A stretch of 64,000 nucleotides of DNA from positions 4,032,056 to 4,096,055 of the forward strand of contig JADCRB010000118.1 of the NCBI GenBank assembly GCA_021464245.1, written 5' to 3'. The first letter of the stretch is position 1; the number at the start of each line of letters is the position of its first letter. Positions 10,500-24,350 of the stretch are shown here, one piece after another. Both the position numbers and the translations under genes were made by a program. The DNA comes from Carallia brachiata (taxonomy: Eukaryota; Streptophyta; Magnoliopsida; Malpighiales; Rhizophoraceae). The notes under the pieces were generated by a model, which saw nothing but the letters and a program-made list of their open reading frames with translations, had not been told where the DNA came from and did not search any database.

Positions 10500-11849
10500 A
10501 TTTATTTTCTCCCCACTTTCTCCATTTCTGGGGAAGTCTGCTAGATTCTGCATTGTTCCTGCATTTAATATAGCCTGTTTCTGACATTTTGGTTACTTTC
10601 TTTATTTGTTGTATCTTGACGGTAAGGAACACTCCTGTAGCTGTTGGAGCTGCCATTATTGGCAAGACATCCATTGTTAGTTGGATCTGAATAGAGAGGA
10701 GAGAAAATTTTGCAGCCCTCAATAAAATGTGCATGACACACTCTGAAAAATGACACTAAGTGAACATGGAACCAAATTTTCACCTTGGATTCCATGTCCC
10801 ACATTCTTTTGACTCCCAGAGGAGGAAGATATTTTTAATGCTCAAACGAAGTTTGTTTTTTGATTAAAAAAAAAACCCACTAAATACAATCTTGCGGCTA
10901 CTAAATATAAAACTTAAGGTAAGATTAAGATTCAAATCTCAAACCTCAATCAATAATTAAATCCAAGTTAGAACTAATAACAACATCGTTAAAGCTAAAG
11001 GGGACATGTTCGTAGTTTGATGTTTGGTTACAATTTGCAATCCGTTATTACATATTTCTCTAGTTTTAATTGTTTTTGACGATTACGTTCGGTTGGGCTA
11101 ATTTTCAGCGCTCAAATGTCAAATGGGCACCAACTAATACTTAACAAGCTCAATTCACCTAGGCAAATAAATGAATGTCTGGTGCAATGACTATTCCTCC
11201 TATTCATTATTTTCAAGCTAAATAGTTGTGATGGCGAATGCAAAATCATTAATATCCCATTGCATCTTTTAAGTAATCGAACAAAACTTGGACAATCTAA
11301 ACGAGGAATTTTGGCACTTTCACAAGTAAATATCATGAGCCAAAATTTTTACGAGTAAACTTTAATACTTCCATATCTGAAAGAAAAAAATGTTTCAACA
11401 TCATTCAATTCAGCTGCACTTACGGTCATGATAGCATTGGTCAACACTGGTAAATCCGACGGTGGAGACAGCTTCTGATTGGGTTTGAGCTGCTGAGCTC
11501 AGGATGTCCAACACACATACCAGACAGCACCACCAGAACTTTCTAGCTATTTGCAGGCATTACATTACAAAGTGCAATGCAATAAAGATTATCGTCTTAG
11601 CAAGGAATCTATGGGTTTAGATTTAGAATATATAGGCCAGGGGAAGCTGCTTATTGATAGCCAATGAGTCCATTGATCGGAACATAGAGAACCTGATTGA
11701 AACTCTTAAAAAAACAAAAACCGCAGACTAACTCATTCTCTTTGATGAAGCGGCTTAGAGGCTATTTACTTGTGTAAAGCAGGGTACATATTTTCAACAA
11801 GATTGATAGGGTAATATGATCATATGTACTGACATTACTCAAGCAGTCA
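10500..11849. other. intergenic DNA and SDIR1 3' flank
   Basis: No additional gene is supported. The part nearest 11850 will include the 3' UTR of SDIR1, transcribed leftward. Confidence 0.5.
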
Positions 11850-14756
11850 TTAGACAATGTCTGACCCATCTGATTCAATCTCTCTGCCTTCCTGCCATCC
11901 TGAACACAAGCGAAATTTGCACACAGGACATGTGCCTTGCTGCCGAAGCCATGGATCGATGCAGTTGGTGTGAAACTGCAAAATTGGCACACCCATGATT
12001 ATGAAAGAACACACAACTTAAACCCTTACCATGTGGCCATACCAGGTATTCAGATCATGAATGTTCTGGGGTTAGATAAGTAGAGACTAGAGACCAAGTC
12101 AGGAAGGCTACACAAAAATCTGGTTCTTAAGCAAAAAGATGTCTTATTGCATGAAGTTTTGACATTTGTAAAGTCTAGGAAATGATTAAATATATACAGC
12201 CTTACCCTTATTTTCACAAAGAGGCCAATTCTGCGACTTAATTCTGTGACCATTAAGTCACAATGAAGTAACCTTTCTATCACATTAAGACTAGAGTAAC
12301 CTTTCCATCACACCAAAGCTCTCGCCATTCCTGATTCTTATACAAATATAAACGAAATCCAGTATAAAAGGGGAAGGACTCTTAATTGAAACATCCAAAT
12401 TTTCCTAAAATTTATCAATAATTTTCAGTCAATCAAGTTTGAAAATCATGTCATCTTTATGGGAACAGGATGAAGCCTTGAGCAACACACAACCCCACTG
12501 AGATGCCGAAGTCAAAAGAGAGAAGACTAAAGATTCTATCTTTAATTAGTAACAACAATAGTACAGGCTGAACCTGATGCAAGCATGGCAAGCTACGAAC
12601 AAGTTCCCCCTTGTTAACTTGCTCCAAGCAAATAGTGCATGTCAATTCATCTTCTGAAGCCTTCATACTCCCATCTACCTTTCTAGAGTCTTGCTTTGCC
12701 TGTTTGTGAAATAAAAAGTGAATAGTAATAATTATTTCCAGAAAGGACCCAATAATGACAAAAGATCCCATATCCCCACAGCCCTCAGTCATAGATGTTG
12801 AGGAGGATTTCCCACAGTTCTTGCTACCACCCATTTCTGTCAATAATTTATTTAGCTTTTCACGATGCTGAGGCCAAAGATGGCGATTGCCCACCATAAT
12901 ATGGGTGGATATTTTAATATTTTGCACCTTTTGTCCTTTGTGAACTGTACTACTACCTTTATGGAAAAAGCAGTCACGTACAAAATTTTACAAAATACAT
13001 TTAACATAGGATGACAGCAAGAGGAAGAATTACGAGAACCCTCTTTATATGCTTTTTCACAGGATCCTTATTAAACAATTTTTTATGTGAATGAATTTAT
13101 CCTGTAGATAAGATATCCAGATGCCTACAGATGCAGACACATAGCATGGCAGGTGAAGACTGAAATGCAGGATCGCATATCCAGGTTCCTACAAAATGGA
13201 AAAATTTTGTTCCAATGCAGCTGAATTCTATGACTGTAACAAAAATTTATGCAGGCACATTGCAAAGTCTCCTAAAGGAGGCAAATGAGTGGCCTGTGAT
13301 GATGTATTATATATGCACCCAAAAAAAAAAAAAACAACCCAGGCTCCAGCATGTTGTCAAATTTGGGGTGTCCTGACACAAAGAGAAAATGTGCAGGATA
13401 ATTTTAATATCTTCTATAAAATTAAAAGAAATTAAATTTCTTTTATTCCTGAGGATTCTAATTCTCTTATCTTTCTACTCAGGGTGATTCTAGAGCCCAG
13501 GTACACACCACCAAACACAGATGACCAACTGTAAATTTGCAGGTAACATCTAATCAATAAGAATTATCACATTGTCCATATACTTTCAGTAATGGATAGC
13601 TGGGTACAAAAATTACCTCAGTTGGAGCTGAAGAAGATGATGCCTGATGCAGTGATGCACTGCCAGTTGACAAAAAGTCCATCATCATGCTTTCGTTTAT
13701 ATTTATTTTTTAACTTTTCAGGGGCAAGAATAAAGAATTAGAGTAAGATACCAACTTACTTCTCAGAAATTGGGACCTTGTACTTATGAACAGGTAAGGC
13801 ATTTATCTCTTCCTCACTCATTGAAGGAGTTGTAGGAGCATTATCAGAGTCCAGTGCTCTGAGTGTATCATAATCTGGCATAGAACAGAGGCAAGTATAG
13901 TCTCCGGCAGTATAGACAGCCTATCCCTAAAATCTAGGACCATAGACCTAATTTTTCCTTCACATCTGTAGGTCCATCAAGAAATTACAGGAGTTACCAC
14001 CCTCAAGATATGAATGGAAGTACATTTCAGCATACCTAGATCATCAAATTCGCGATCAAGAAGAGCCAGTTGAAGCCTCAATCCCTGTAACCGTCCCCTT
14101 GTTGCGAGAGCGATTGATGGCGGCATATGCAAACGCAACTCAGTGTGGCCCAGAAAGCCACTAGCTGCAGCATGAGCTCGTGCCTGAGCTTGAAGCTGTT
14201 GACAAGTTGCATACATTCTCAAGCTTGTAGCCATCAAAAAGAACCCCACAACTAGCCAAAGCTGTAGAATGGATGGAGAGAATTTCAATATCATATAACC
14301 ATCAACATTGTGAAAATCCATATTAGATGCTCAACAAGTACTTACAAGGAAGTTTGGTGGCATCTGGTGAGAGTTTAAAATGATGAACAGCAGAAGAACT
14401 GCTGAATAAACGGGACAGACTCAGGTTAAATTTCATTCCGATAATATAACAGCCAATGAAACAGGACATGAGGAAGCAAAACATCACCTGTGACAAGAAA
14501 AGCCAGAGAATTGGAGTTTACAGGCTGGGCTGCATGAACACGCTGATTGGAAGAAGAGAAAATTCAGCATTGATTACAAATTTAGTCTTACACTTTCATA
14601 AATGAATCAAATATGTATTCGCAACACATGACACCAACCACAACCACATAAAACTACAATGTAAATAGTTATACATACCACGCCAGGCCGTTCAGGAATA
14701 AAACCTGGAAATCCACTTTCAATATCACCCCTCGAACCTCTGAACACAAAGCTCAT
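11850..14756 (-). CDS. SDIR1: SDIR1, membrane RING-H2 E3 ubiquitin ligase
   Basis: Eight coding exons on the minus strand: 14679-14756, 14488-14542, 14346-14398, 14036-14261, 13760-13874, 13617-13659, 12574-12699 and 11850-11975. All junctions are GT-AG and in phase; they sum to 822 nt, or 273 residues, the same length as Arabidopsis SDIR1. The protein starts MSFVFRGSRGDIESGF. Two hydrophobic segments lie at about residues 38-55 and 61-78. The C-terminal RING has C211, C214, C229, H231, H234, C237, C248 and C251 (C3H2C3). SDIR1 is known as an ER-membrane E3 ligase that promotes abscisic acid, drought and salt responses. The start follows from N-terminal conservation. A probable 5' UTR intron runs from 15529 down to 14798, with donor TGTAAGC and acceptor TTTTTAG. 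Last exon ends ...ESDGSDIV. No lesion, unlike several neighbours. Confidence 0.95.
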
Positions 14757-15599
14757 GGTTGCAAAAGCTTTCAGGAGCAACCCAGCGTCAGATGCAGCTA
14801 AAAATAGACAAAATTCGTCACCTCTTGAACAGCTATTTAAGACCTTCAAAACCAGCCAAATTCGAAAAGAATATAACTACAAGCCCACAATTTCAATTGG
14901 ACTTCATCCCCCGCCCTCCCACCTCTTCTCTCCCAACAATGATGAACTAGTCAAAACCCAGGACTCCAAAACATAATATGCCCCTGAACATCCAACTAAT
15001 TTCTATATAATCAGAACCACAATTGGACTATGTTAACGTGTAGACGAACATATTATAAATAAAAATCACAGCTTTCTTTCAGCACCCAAACAAAATCACA
15101 TCTTTCAGTGTTCCCACATTCGTTATTTGATCAAAATACTTAAAACCGACATCTTTACCAACACAATGACCTTGACCCACTACTATATTTCCGATTCGCA
15201 CATGATATTAAAACACATATAAGTTAAACAAACATCAGATAAAGCAAAATTAGGTTGGTTTGAGCTAATTGATGTTAAAGGACAAAAAATAGTAAAAATT
15301 TGGCCAAATATTAAAACCCCACTACAAAATATAAAAACCCAATTTCAAAAATATCAAAACCCCATTGCATAATTCGATAAAAAAAAATAAAAACTTGGAA
15401 AAATCACACATTGTCCCAAGATCTAAAAGGGAAGAATCAGATTAGATGATCATGCAGAGTCTGCTAAAAGGCCAAAATAAGCCCAATTCAGACACGGAGA
15501 GGGATGCAGAATCAAGAAAGGGGGCTTACAGATGCAAAGAGAGAGAGAGGAAAACAAACAAACGAGGAGATCCTGCGTATACGAGAGATTGTTTTGTTT

Positions 15600-17340
15600 A
15601 GGGAGCCATCAAGATCTACGTATCTACCCCTGGTTGCTTTTGTGCTGTTAACCAACGTCTTGTCTTGTCTGAAACGTTTGCAGGACAATGTCTCTGGTTT
15701 TATTGTCTGAGGATTACGATTTGTGTTCGAGAAAGATAATAGAGAGACGCTTTATGCAATGTACGACAAACACGAAACGGTGTTTTTGGATGGAGTGGAA
15801 AAATGTAGAAAAGAAAAGAACGGGAAAAAAAATAGTGATAAAGATAGATTGTTCAGATAAATAAAAATAGTTATGAAAAAGAGAATGTAGGAAAAAAAAT
15901 AAATAAATAATAATTTATGAAAAAAATAATAATAAAAAATAAATTATTTAAATAAATATAAAAAAATTATAAAAAATAAAAAAATAATTTTTTTTTGACC
16001 TTTTTCTACCTTACAACAAATCTATTAATTTTTTAAAATATAATATATTTTTTATAATTTAACAGTTTGTGTTTAGTATTCATTGTATATTTATAATTAC
16101 GTGACAGAAAATATTCCGTTTGTATTAATTTTCAGCGTTCAGGAAAGCTCTAGAAGCCGACACGCCAACGAAGATTAAATGGCTCGGTTTCACTGCCTGC
16201 CAGCCGCCCATGAGGCCCGGGGGTTCCAACAAAATGATTCCATGGCAATAATGATACAGTTGGGAAAATGAAAATGCCTCCTTGATCGTTTGATCATTGG
16301 AGAGGATCTGTGGATGTGAAACACGTGTTCTAGTATTAATTATAAGCTATCAGTTCCCCATTTCCCCTTTGTTTGAAAGGAAAAAGCCTTGTGTCCTAGA
16401 GTTAAAAATAAAATGGAAATGCAAGGTGGCATTCGCTAATGATTTAGTTGGATTATGAGATTTTTGTGATAAAAAATTATAAAATAATAATAAAAATAAA
16501 ATTGTATTTGAATTATATAAAAAATAATAAAAAAGTACATAAATAAAATTATGAAAATGCCTATAAATAATTAAATAGTGGTAAAAGTTACAAAAATGTT
16601 TTTACAACTAATTGAATAACTTGGGGGTATTTTAATCAATTTGCTTTTATGTGTTTTTTCTTCTTTTGAAAATGCTTTTTTAATGTTGTGTCTCACTGCA
16701 ACCTCATTTTTTTCTAAGACAATTCTCATGTTCCCAAGTTATAGAAAATGCATTGGATTTTGAAAGTTTCTTTCCTTTTATTTTCTGATGCTTAAAATAA
16801 ATACAGTGAAAGTGAAATTTAAATAATATAGACTGTTTGATAAATTATGTGTTTATTTGTATTTTTTTAAACTTATATCTTTATAGTGATTCTTTTAATT
16901 AGATTAATTTAAATTCAAATTGTATTTGCTGTTGAGTTTATGTTAACCAATTTTGTCTTAATAATCATTAAATTACTGATGAGGATATTCCCATTCGAGT
17001 TTTCACTTGAAAGATCGACTGAAAGACTCGTTTTTAATTGAATCCTTGCAGCAGAGAGTCGTTCTATACTGATTCATGTTCCATGCTCCAATGCCTTCTA
17101 ACCTATTTTGCTTGTTTGCTCAGGTCATTATCAAATGGATGATGTGTTGTTGACAAATGAAGTGAAGTAACAACAACCACGTGAAAGAAGCCAACTCATT
17201 CGCAGTAATTATGCACATTACGTATGATCTTTGCTCAGCCAAGGATTTGGCAAACGCCTTTGTTTTCTCCATTAAGAAAACGTTTAGATTGTGTTTGAAG
17301 TGAGTAGAAGGACGAGGAAAAGACGAGAAAAAAAAAGAAA
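15600..17340. other. intergenic DNA with A-rich, MITE-like repeats
   Basis: SDIR1 promoter region followed by AT-rich repeat DNA. The segment at about 16440-16620 (gattatgagatttttgtgat... aaaataataataaaaataaaattg...) resembles the reverse complement of part of the element at 50084-50454, so both probably belong to one MITE family. No gene is seen. Confidence 0.4.
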
Positions 17341-17345
17341 ATAAA

Positions 17346-17600
17346 GAGAAAATAAAATTATTTGGAGTGATAGAAAAAATGAAGAGAATGAAAGTATGGT
17401 TAAAAAAAAGTGAATAGTAATTTGTGAGAGAAAAAGTGAACAGAAAATAAAATTATTTAGAGTGATAGAAAAATAAAAAGAAAAAAAAGTATGGTGAAAT
17501 AAAAAATAAATAGTAATTTGTGAGAAAAAAAATAGAGAGAAAATAAAATTATTTGAAATTGTGTAAAAAGTGAAAAGAAAGAAATATAAGAAAGAAAAGT
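17346..17600. repeat. tandem repeat, about 95-bp unit, 2.7 copies
   Basis: Unit starts at 17346, 17441 and 17537 each read (g/c)agaaaataaaattattt, and 'agtaatttgtgag' closes the first two units. The array sits between a gattgtgtttga-like left flank (about 17287) and a caacaaacacac-like right flank (about 17667), so it may be the core of another fold-back element. The open frame on the minus strand is low complexity. Confidence 0.7.
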
Positions 17601-17699
17601 ATATTGTAATAATTATACTTTTCTTTCTTTCCTTCCCTTTTCTTCGCACAACCCTTTTCTTCGCACAACAAACACACCTGTAGGAATAATACAAAACCA

Positions 17700-20290
17700 T
17701 TTTATACTATATCAATAATATTTTACATGTTATCGCCCTCTCTTTCCACTAATAAATTCAGACAATCAAACCATACAAGTAATATTAGTTGAATTGATAA
17801 GATTTTTCCCCTTATGTGAAAAGTTTAGAGTTTTAGTTTAACTAAAAAATTTTTTTTAGTGAGTGATATATAAATTTAATATAAATATTCTTAAAAATCT
17901 ATAATGTTTTTTTGACTCTAATAATGTGATTGGATATGAATAAAGTAAACGGAAAAAAAAAGAAATAAAAAATAGTACAGTAATATAATGTTATAACTAA
18001 TAAAAAGTAACAATTAAAAAATTATGAGAAAAAAATAATAATAATTTGTGAGAGAAAAAGTAAAAGATTATTATTTAAAATAATAAAAAATAAAATAAAT
18101 AAATAAATAATATTTCTCTTTTTATTTTTTATTTTTTTCTTTTGAAAATTTTCAATCACAGCATAAATTGAAGCAATCTTACCACTTAAATTTTTTTTTT
18201 CTGACAAAAAAAGTGGTAAATTTCTGTGGACAGGAAAATAAAACGGAGAAGAGACGGGAAAATACTGTTTAAAATTAAAAAAAAATTATTTTCTTTGTGT
18301 TGATTACTGTTCACACAGTGCAAAGTAAAAAATAATATATTTTCACTGTTTAAACAGTGCCGCGTCACTCCCTCGTTTCTTTTTCCCGTCCCTGTAGCGG
18401 GACTCAAAAAAATATTCAGCATTAATCACACCAAAGCAGCAGGCTGCCTGACCGAGTAAAAGTACAGTAAGACGGGGCCCATTTTATGTCCTAAGACCAC
18501 TTGCCTAAGAATCAATCAACAATGACATCTTGATAATTATTTAATATGTTTTCTTATGACTCAGATTTAAATTTAAATGTAAATTTTGTCCATCTTAATT
18601 ATTTAAAATTATATAAAAATATGGGTTATCTATTTAAAATTTTTTAATACTGTAGTCAAACGTAAAGAAATTTTATTTGGTACAACAATATTCAAGTGAT
18701 AAATTTATTCCTTTAAAAGTGGTTGAATCGAAATTTAAACAAACAATAGTTATTCTGATTTCCATTCACAGATTCGATGATTACTATATCTGTAATAAAT
18801 TTTTTTTAAAAAAAAAAAATCTTCAATTTACCCGTCTTGGTTATGAGCAAAGACGTGAAGATCTCAGTAAGCTACCTGAGCTTTTGCAAGACCTCATGAA
18901 TGACTTTGGTAGGAAAAAGAATTGATATCAGGAAAAGCATCTTGAAGGGTATCTATTGCCTGCAGGCAGTTCAAAGATGTACGTCCCCTTCCTCATGCAT
19001 AAATAAGTTGTAGCATCTCCTCCTCTTGCTGACATTTTATTTGCCACAGGAAATACCACTTTCACTACACTTCGCTGCTTTCTCTTTTGCTTTTTTTTTT
19101 CTTCGATATCTTTTGTGTCTTTTTCTCGCTGTGGTCCTTTCTCTGCATGCCTCTATTCATTTTGTTTTTTTTTTTGGACTGAGCCTTTATTCATTTCAAA
19201 GCAATCATACTTTCTCTTTATGGTTTGGCTTTTGAACCACCTCAAGGTAAGCCTTGGTGCTGCACATCTCTTGTGGGGAAGAAATGAATGCGTTTTGACA
19301 TTTGTTTTCCTGTAGAACTCCGTCACATGATTGTATATTAAATAGTACCAAAATGGTCATATACCTCATCCGCTGGCATCTAACAAATTTATGTCACTTT
19401 GATCCTGTTTAAAAAATCTTACAAGTATTTTCCATTTCAAAATTCAGCCGGACATTGCAATTGGCTATTGAGAGTAATTCACATCACCCACATGAATTCT
19501 GCAGTTCCCTACGACGGATGAGGACAATCAACTACATTCATAATGCCTCAAGTCTTGCTAAGGTCTCAAATTCACACATCAGAAATATCAACTTAACAGC
19601 TTAGAAGTCTTGGAGAATCAAACCAAAATTGATCCTGGATTGAGCATAAAAGTTAAATAATGACAAAATGAGAAACAATAGTGTGCTCGAATACTGTTCT
19701 TTAGTACGACATATACATTCAACACAATGCGGCTCGGGTATGTCTCTTCTTCCATTGCTTAGTCTCCACATTGTTCCCACCAGCCATAATGTGAAAAGCA
19801 AAAGCAAGAGGATCTCTTAAAAACTAGGCAGAGTCAAAAGTTGGCACTTTTATGGCTATAAAGCCACCATTTCAGCAACACATGATTTTACCTTGAAATA
19901 TATCTACATGAGCTACTACTAGCAATGAACTATAATTTAGCCCGAAAATTTGACTAACCTATTAGATTGAAGCTCTGCATTGTGGCAAGGGAATCCAAAG
20001 GGTTGATTGAATTTGAGAGGGAGCAACAAACTATATCAATAAATAGAATGAATACTAATTGTACATAAATAAACCTTACAAATTTTGACAACAGGAGAAC
20101 TAATGAATCTCAAGACAATGCTCTCTGCTCTTCTCTGAATTTCAAATTTTCCTACTCAAAATATCTCCTAAATCCCACATATCTGCCCTCAACCATTTCT
20201 TCAAATCCACAAAACTGCTCCATGTTGCAGGAAGTTACAAGAATCATTTCTACTTCGACCCCATTTCATCAGAATTGAAATAATTTGAAG
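17700..20290. other. intergenic DNA, no gene seen
   Basis: AT-rich to about 18.9 kb, then more balanced between 18.95 and 20.3 kb. A TATA-like 'catgcataaataag' near 18994 precedes T-rich sequence, but no coding frame follows. The right-hand part is probably the 3' flank of the RING gene. Confidence 0.4.
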
Positions 20291-20397
20291 AATTGAAAAT
20301 CAGATCTTGCCAGTTAACTGCTATCTATAGTTCTGTAAAACAAGCTGTGGGTAAAAATAGAAGCAACAGTATTAAACAAATCTGCCTTTTGCAATTG

Positions 20398-21591
20398 CTA
20401 AAGTCCCCATCTTTCAGTCCCATTTTCAACTTCCAAATCCAAACCCCTTCTACTTCTTCTCACATATCTACCAAACCCGGAACTTGAGTAGCTAGAACTT
20501 CTACTAATCGGCCTGGAATCAGAACCTGTACTCAAACTTGTCGAATTCGAGGAATTAGGCCTATTCCTCCTGAAAATCGAAGCCAAACCGCGAAAAAACC
20601 GGCCAAACCCACCTCGGCCGCCGCTGCCACCACTCTCTGGTCTTCTGCTTCTTCTATAGACCCACGAAACCCTCCTTCCGCCGCCGCCAAACCCACCGTC
20701 CATTTCGGTGAAAACACCCGGAAACTCTCTCTCCCCGTTGCCCCTCCTTCCCCCATTAAACCTACCCACCGCAAACCCGCCTCCCGGCAGCCTCCAAATC
20801 GTCAATCCAACGATTTCCTCCTCGCCGTTCCCCGCCGGCGACACCTCTTCCACAAGATTCTCGCTTTCCTGCTGATCCGCCGGTAATTCGTGGCGGCAAA
20901 CGGGGCAGGAATTCCTCAGCGCCAACCACGTGGAATGCAGTCGAGTGGTAAATATGCTTGCACGGCATCTCACGCGCCTCGCCCCCGATCTCAAACGCCT
21001 CCTTACAAACCGCGCAGTGCTCCTCCGAAAGCACGTGCGCATCCGTTATCCCCACCGTCGGCATCGACTCCACCACCGCCTTAGACGCCGGCGGGTTTCC
21101 GGGTCGCCCGAGCCCATTCATCTCAACCTGGGACAACTGCTCCAGCAACCGGTCAAAACCCGACCCCATCAAAAACTCAGAAATGGTGGCAGGCACGGGC
21201 CGGAGCCCCGAACCCGACCCGTCATCGTAGTAAAACTCATACCGCTCCCTTCCTCGCTTTCCTCCGCTGTGGTGGGGCTTGTGCCACCACGGAGGACGAT
21301 CACAGGGTTGAACGGGGACCGGTCGCCGGCGTGACGTCGGGCGGTCCTCCGGAATCTAACAGCCGGAACACGACCGGAATCTCGGCGACTCTCTCCACCG
21401 CCGCCGTTGTTGTCGTCGTCGTTATTAGTCACCATGTAGACGACCCGGCCATCGGGACTATCAGATTGAGAATCGGCGGCGACCTCTTCGACGAACCCAC
21501 CGGCGCAGCGAGGGCACGTGACGTTGCTGGCATCCAAAACGGTGACGAATTGACTGCAACGGTGACACCAATATGACGTCGTCGTCGACAT
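20398..21591 (-). CDS. zinc-ribbon plus RING-H2 E3 ligase, RNF126/BCA2-like (three apparent one-base losses)
   Basis: A single-exon minus-strand gene of about 398 codons. The N-terminus ([18 protein letters not shown]) carries a four-cysteine zinc ribbon (CxxC near residues 9-12 and 26-29), and the central part a RING-H2 ([30 protein letters not shown]). The tail is rich in Gly, Arg and Ser. This architecture is typical of plant RNF126/RZF1-type cytosolic ubiquitin ligases. The reading frame changes near 21245-21256, just before the conserved [13 protein letters not shown] segment. It changes twice more between 20926 and 20946, inside the RING after IYHS and before PWLALRN. Each break is explained by one missing base, and together they restore the original frame, so the C-terminal 200 codons read cleanly to the stop. 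A real pseudogene would rarely stay open this well around its lesions. The gene lies in a local GC-rich island. Confidence 0.85.
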
Positions 21592-21702
21592 CTAATAGCC
21601 CAAAAAAAGGTTTTTGGATCCCAAAATTTGTGTTTTGTTTTTAGAGAGAGAGAGAGAAACGGAGGAGTGAGAGAGAAAATGGCAGACAGGGTGGTGGGGA
21701 TG

Positions 21703-21713
21703 TTTTATAAAGG
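21703..21713 (-). promoter_or_regulatory. TATA box of the RING-H2 gene
   Basis: CTTTATAAAAC on the minus strand, about 115 nt upstream of the start codon at 21591. It is followed by a CT-rich leader (seen as a gagagaga run at 21641-21657 on the plus strand). Confidence 0.55.
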
Positions 21714-21799
21714 GGCAGCGCGTGGACTGAGGCGGAGGCAGTGACGAAGGAAGAAGGGATAAAATAGCGTTCAAGGGAGAAATTCCACGCGCCAAAAGT

Positions 21800-23420
21800 G
21801 ATTACATGGGCGTTGGTCTGAAGACTATGTGACTTTGTTGTTTGTCTGTCTGTCTGCCTGTGTGATCAGGATGCAAAACAAAATGACGTTGACACATTTA
21901 ATAATTTATATTTATTTTGAGTTACAATTATTATTTAAGAAAAAATAAAATATATTTTAAATGAGTAATTAAAAAAATTATTATTTTTTATTATAAATAT
22001 TTTATAAAATAAATTATTTTTTAATAAATAAACAGACATTGAGAAGAGAGTTGGGATATTACACTATCTGTGGTGTTTATAAATATATTTTTCATTCATT
22101 TCTTTAATTAGTTTATTAATTATTAATTGTTTTTTATTAAAAAAAAGTTTGTTTTTCGAGATGAATTCTCTGTCAGTTGCCGGAGGAATTATAATGCCGT
22201 GGGGACCACATGGCACGTTTAGGAGCGTAGCCCATAAAAGTTGACTGAATAAACTTGACTTTTTTCTTTTAACTTTGTTTTTTTATTTTTCTTAATTTAG
22301 CTAGCAAAACCGTTCATATAATTTTAAAATTCAAAATTTCGGATTTTTTTTTATTTTTTATTAGGAGAATTTTAGTGGGAGAATCCAACGTAATAAATCA
22401 TCAATGCAAGCGAAGACAACAATTTTTTAAATGAACATATAATAATAGTTATTATAATAATAATACACAAATTCAAATGTTGCATTATTTTAATTATTAA
22501 TTACATATTTTTGTTTGTTTTTAATAATGATCCTGAGTTTTTAAAGCCACATTGCATTTCTGCTCGGATTGAGGCTGCCCCTCGATCCTACAACACGTTC
22601 CAATTTGCAATGAATGATTGAAATTATATACACATATAAAACAAGTCATTATAATGCAGTAGTGCAATATAATCCCGAGTTCGAATTGAAGCACATAAAG
22701 TTATGGGTTTCGTTTCATATAACTAACTAAACTTGTTTAAAAATTCAAAATAAGTGTTTGTTTAGGAAAAAGTTATGGAAGAATAGGAATCAACTCTTAA
22801 TTCTTATTTATTATTTATTTTATGAAAAATATACTATTATTCTCTTAAAAAGAGGAATGAGATTTCCTATTTCAAAAGAATCATGATTTAAATTTACTAT
22901 ATCAATCATTCTTATTCCCCATTTAATTATCTCTAACTCTTCAAATTTCTCCACTTTCCCATATTTTTATTTTTATAATATTATTATTATATTGCCTTTT
23001 TTATTTTATTTTAATTGTAAAATAATAATAATAGTAATAATAATAATAAGTTTTTATATTATAATAAAAATTAAATATTTCAAAACTTAAGATAATAATT
23101 AAATTGTAAATACTAATATAATTTTATAGTTAAAATAATCATTTATTTATTATTAATAAATTATTTTATAATATCTACAATATTATTATTTTAATAATAA
23201 TAATAAATATTATTTTATTATTATTGTTACTATTGTTATTATTGTCATTACCAGTACTACTTATTAATGATAATATGTCATAGTATTATAATTAAAAAAA
23301 TGTATATTTCAAAAATATTTAAATTATAAATTAACAAGTGATTATTATTATAATAACAATAAAATTTTATGTTAAGATTTTCTTTTTGGATTTTCTATTT
23401 ATGGTTATCATTGCGAAGTA

Positions 23421-23451
<31 letters not shown>

Positions 23452-24150
23452 TATTATTAGTTTTTATTATAATTTTTAATTTTATTTTTATGGTAATTTA
23501 ATATTTTTTAATTGACATTACATTACAATATTTTTTATATTTCATACTTTTTAATTTGATATTAATAAATTTTTAATTTTATATTATTTAAATAGTTTAA
23601 GAAAATAATTTTAATTCTTATTCTTTACTAAACCAAATAACAATAAAGGGAATTCGATTCCGATTTTAAAATAAATCAAACACATTTTAATTTTAGTCAT
23701 TTTATTTCTAATTTCATTTAATTTTAATTTTAATTTTGATTCTGATTCTATATTATGAACCAAACGACCTGGCTGAACTGACTTAGTGGGCAACAGCCGG
23801 GAAAACTTCCAATCGGGAGGCCATTTTCCCTCTCCATTAGTTCGCTAATTATTTTTTCCTTAAAGATAATGTTCAAATGTATCTCGTCGAAAAATATTGT
23901 ACTTTACTAATTATTTTTTCCAGATGTACGGCGTGTGGATGGGTCTGTGGGCTGTTTACCGGATCTTGTGTTTGGGGCTTTGGGCTGATTCTTACAAACA
24001 TTACGAAACAGGATTGCTTAATCACCACACTCTCTTCACGCATGGATTGCTGGAAACCTATTTCTTTTTTGTCTGTTTTTTTTTTTTTTCTCTGTACAAT
24101 GATAAATTGAAGGACAATACACCATAGACTTACAAGGAAAAATCACGCAG
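21800..24150. other. very AT-rich intergenic block with microsatellites
   Basis: No gene is supported. From about 22750 to 23640 the sequence is almost entirely A and T, dominated by TTA/TAA repeats, including an (ATT)n microsatellite at about 23421-23450. The block starts with gtgtttgtttagg and ends with ctaaaccaaataac and related inverted motifs, suggesting an aged, expanded MITE. Confidence 0.45.
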
Positions 24151-24159
24151 GGCACATTG

Positions 24160-24350
24160 TTAGGTGAGTCGGGTCACCACAATGAAGTAAATCTCCTTTT
24201 GTCAAGTAAAGATTTTCGACTATTCATTAATCCTGCAATGTTAGATGTACATTTAACTCTACTAAATACTTTAACGAAGATTCAAACTCATGATCTCGTC
24301 ATGCAAACCAAATCTTCTAACCACAAAACAGATGATCGGTGGTTGGAAAC
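24160..24350 (+). repeat. dispersed repeat family, copy 1
   Basis: The segment cattaatcctgcaatgtt...aagattcaaactcatgatctc (core 24222-24297) is clearly related to the reverse complement of about 26995-27075. Both would encode a similar peptide (LLNT..TK.Q) in the same frame, but each copy has different stops and neither is a gene. It is a transposable-element relic scattered in both orientations. Confidence 0.55.

Noticed and set aside
17284..17700. 138-codon minus-strand Phe-rich frame
   Set aside because: Translation of the A-rich tandem repeat; no start context or conserved motif.
20890..21334. Several plus-strand Pro/Arg-rich frames
   Set aside because: Antisense shadows of the GC-rich RING-H2 gene.
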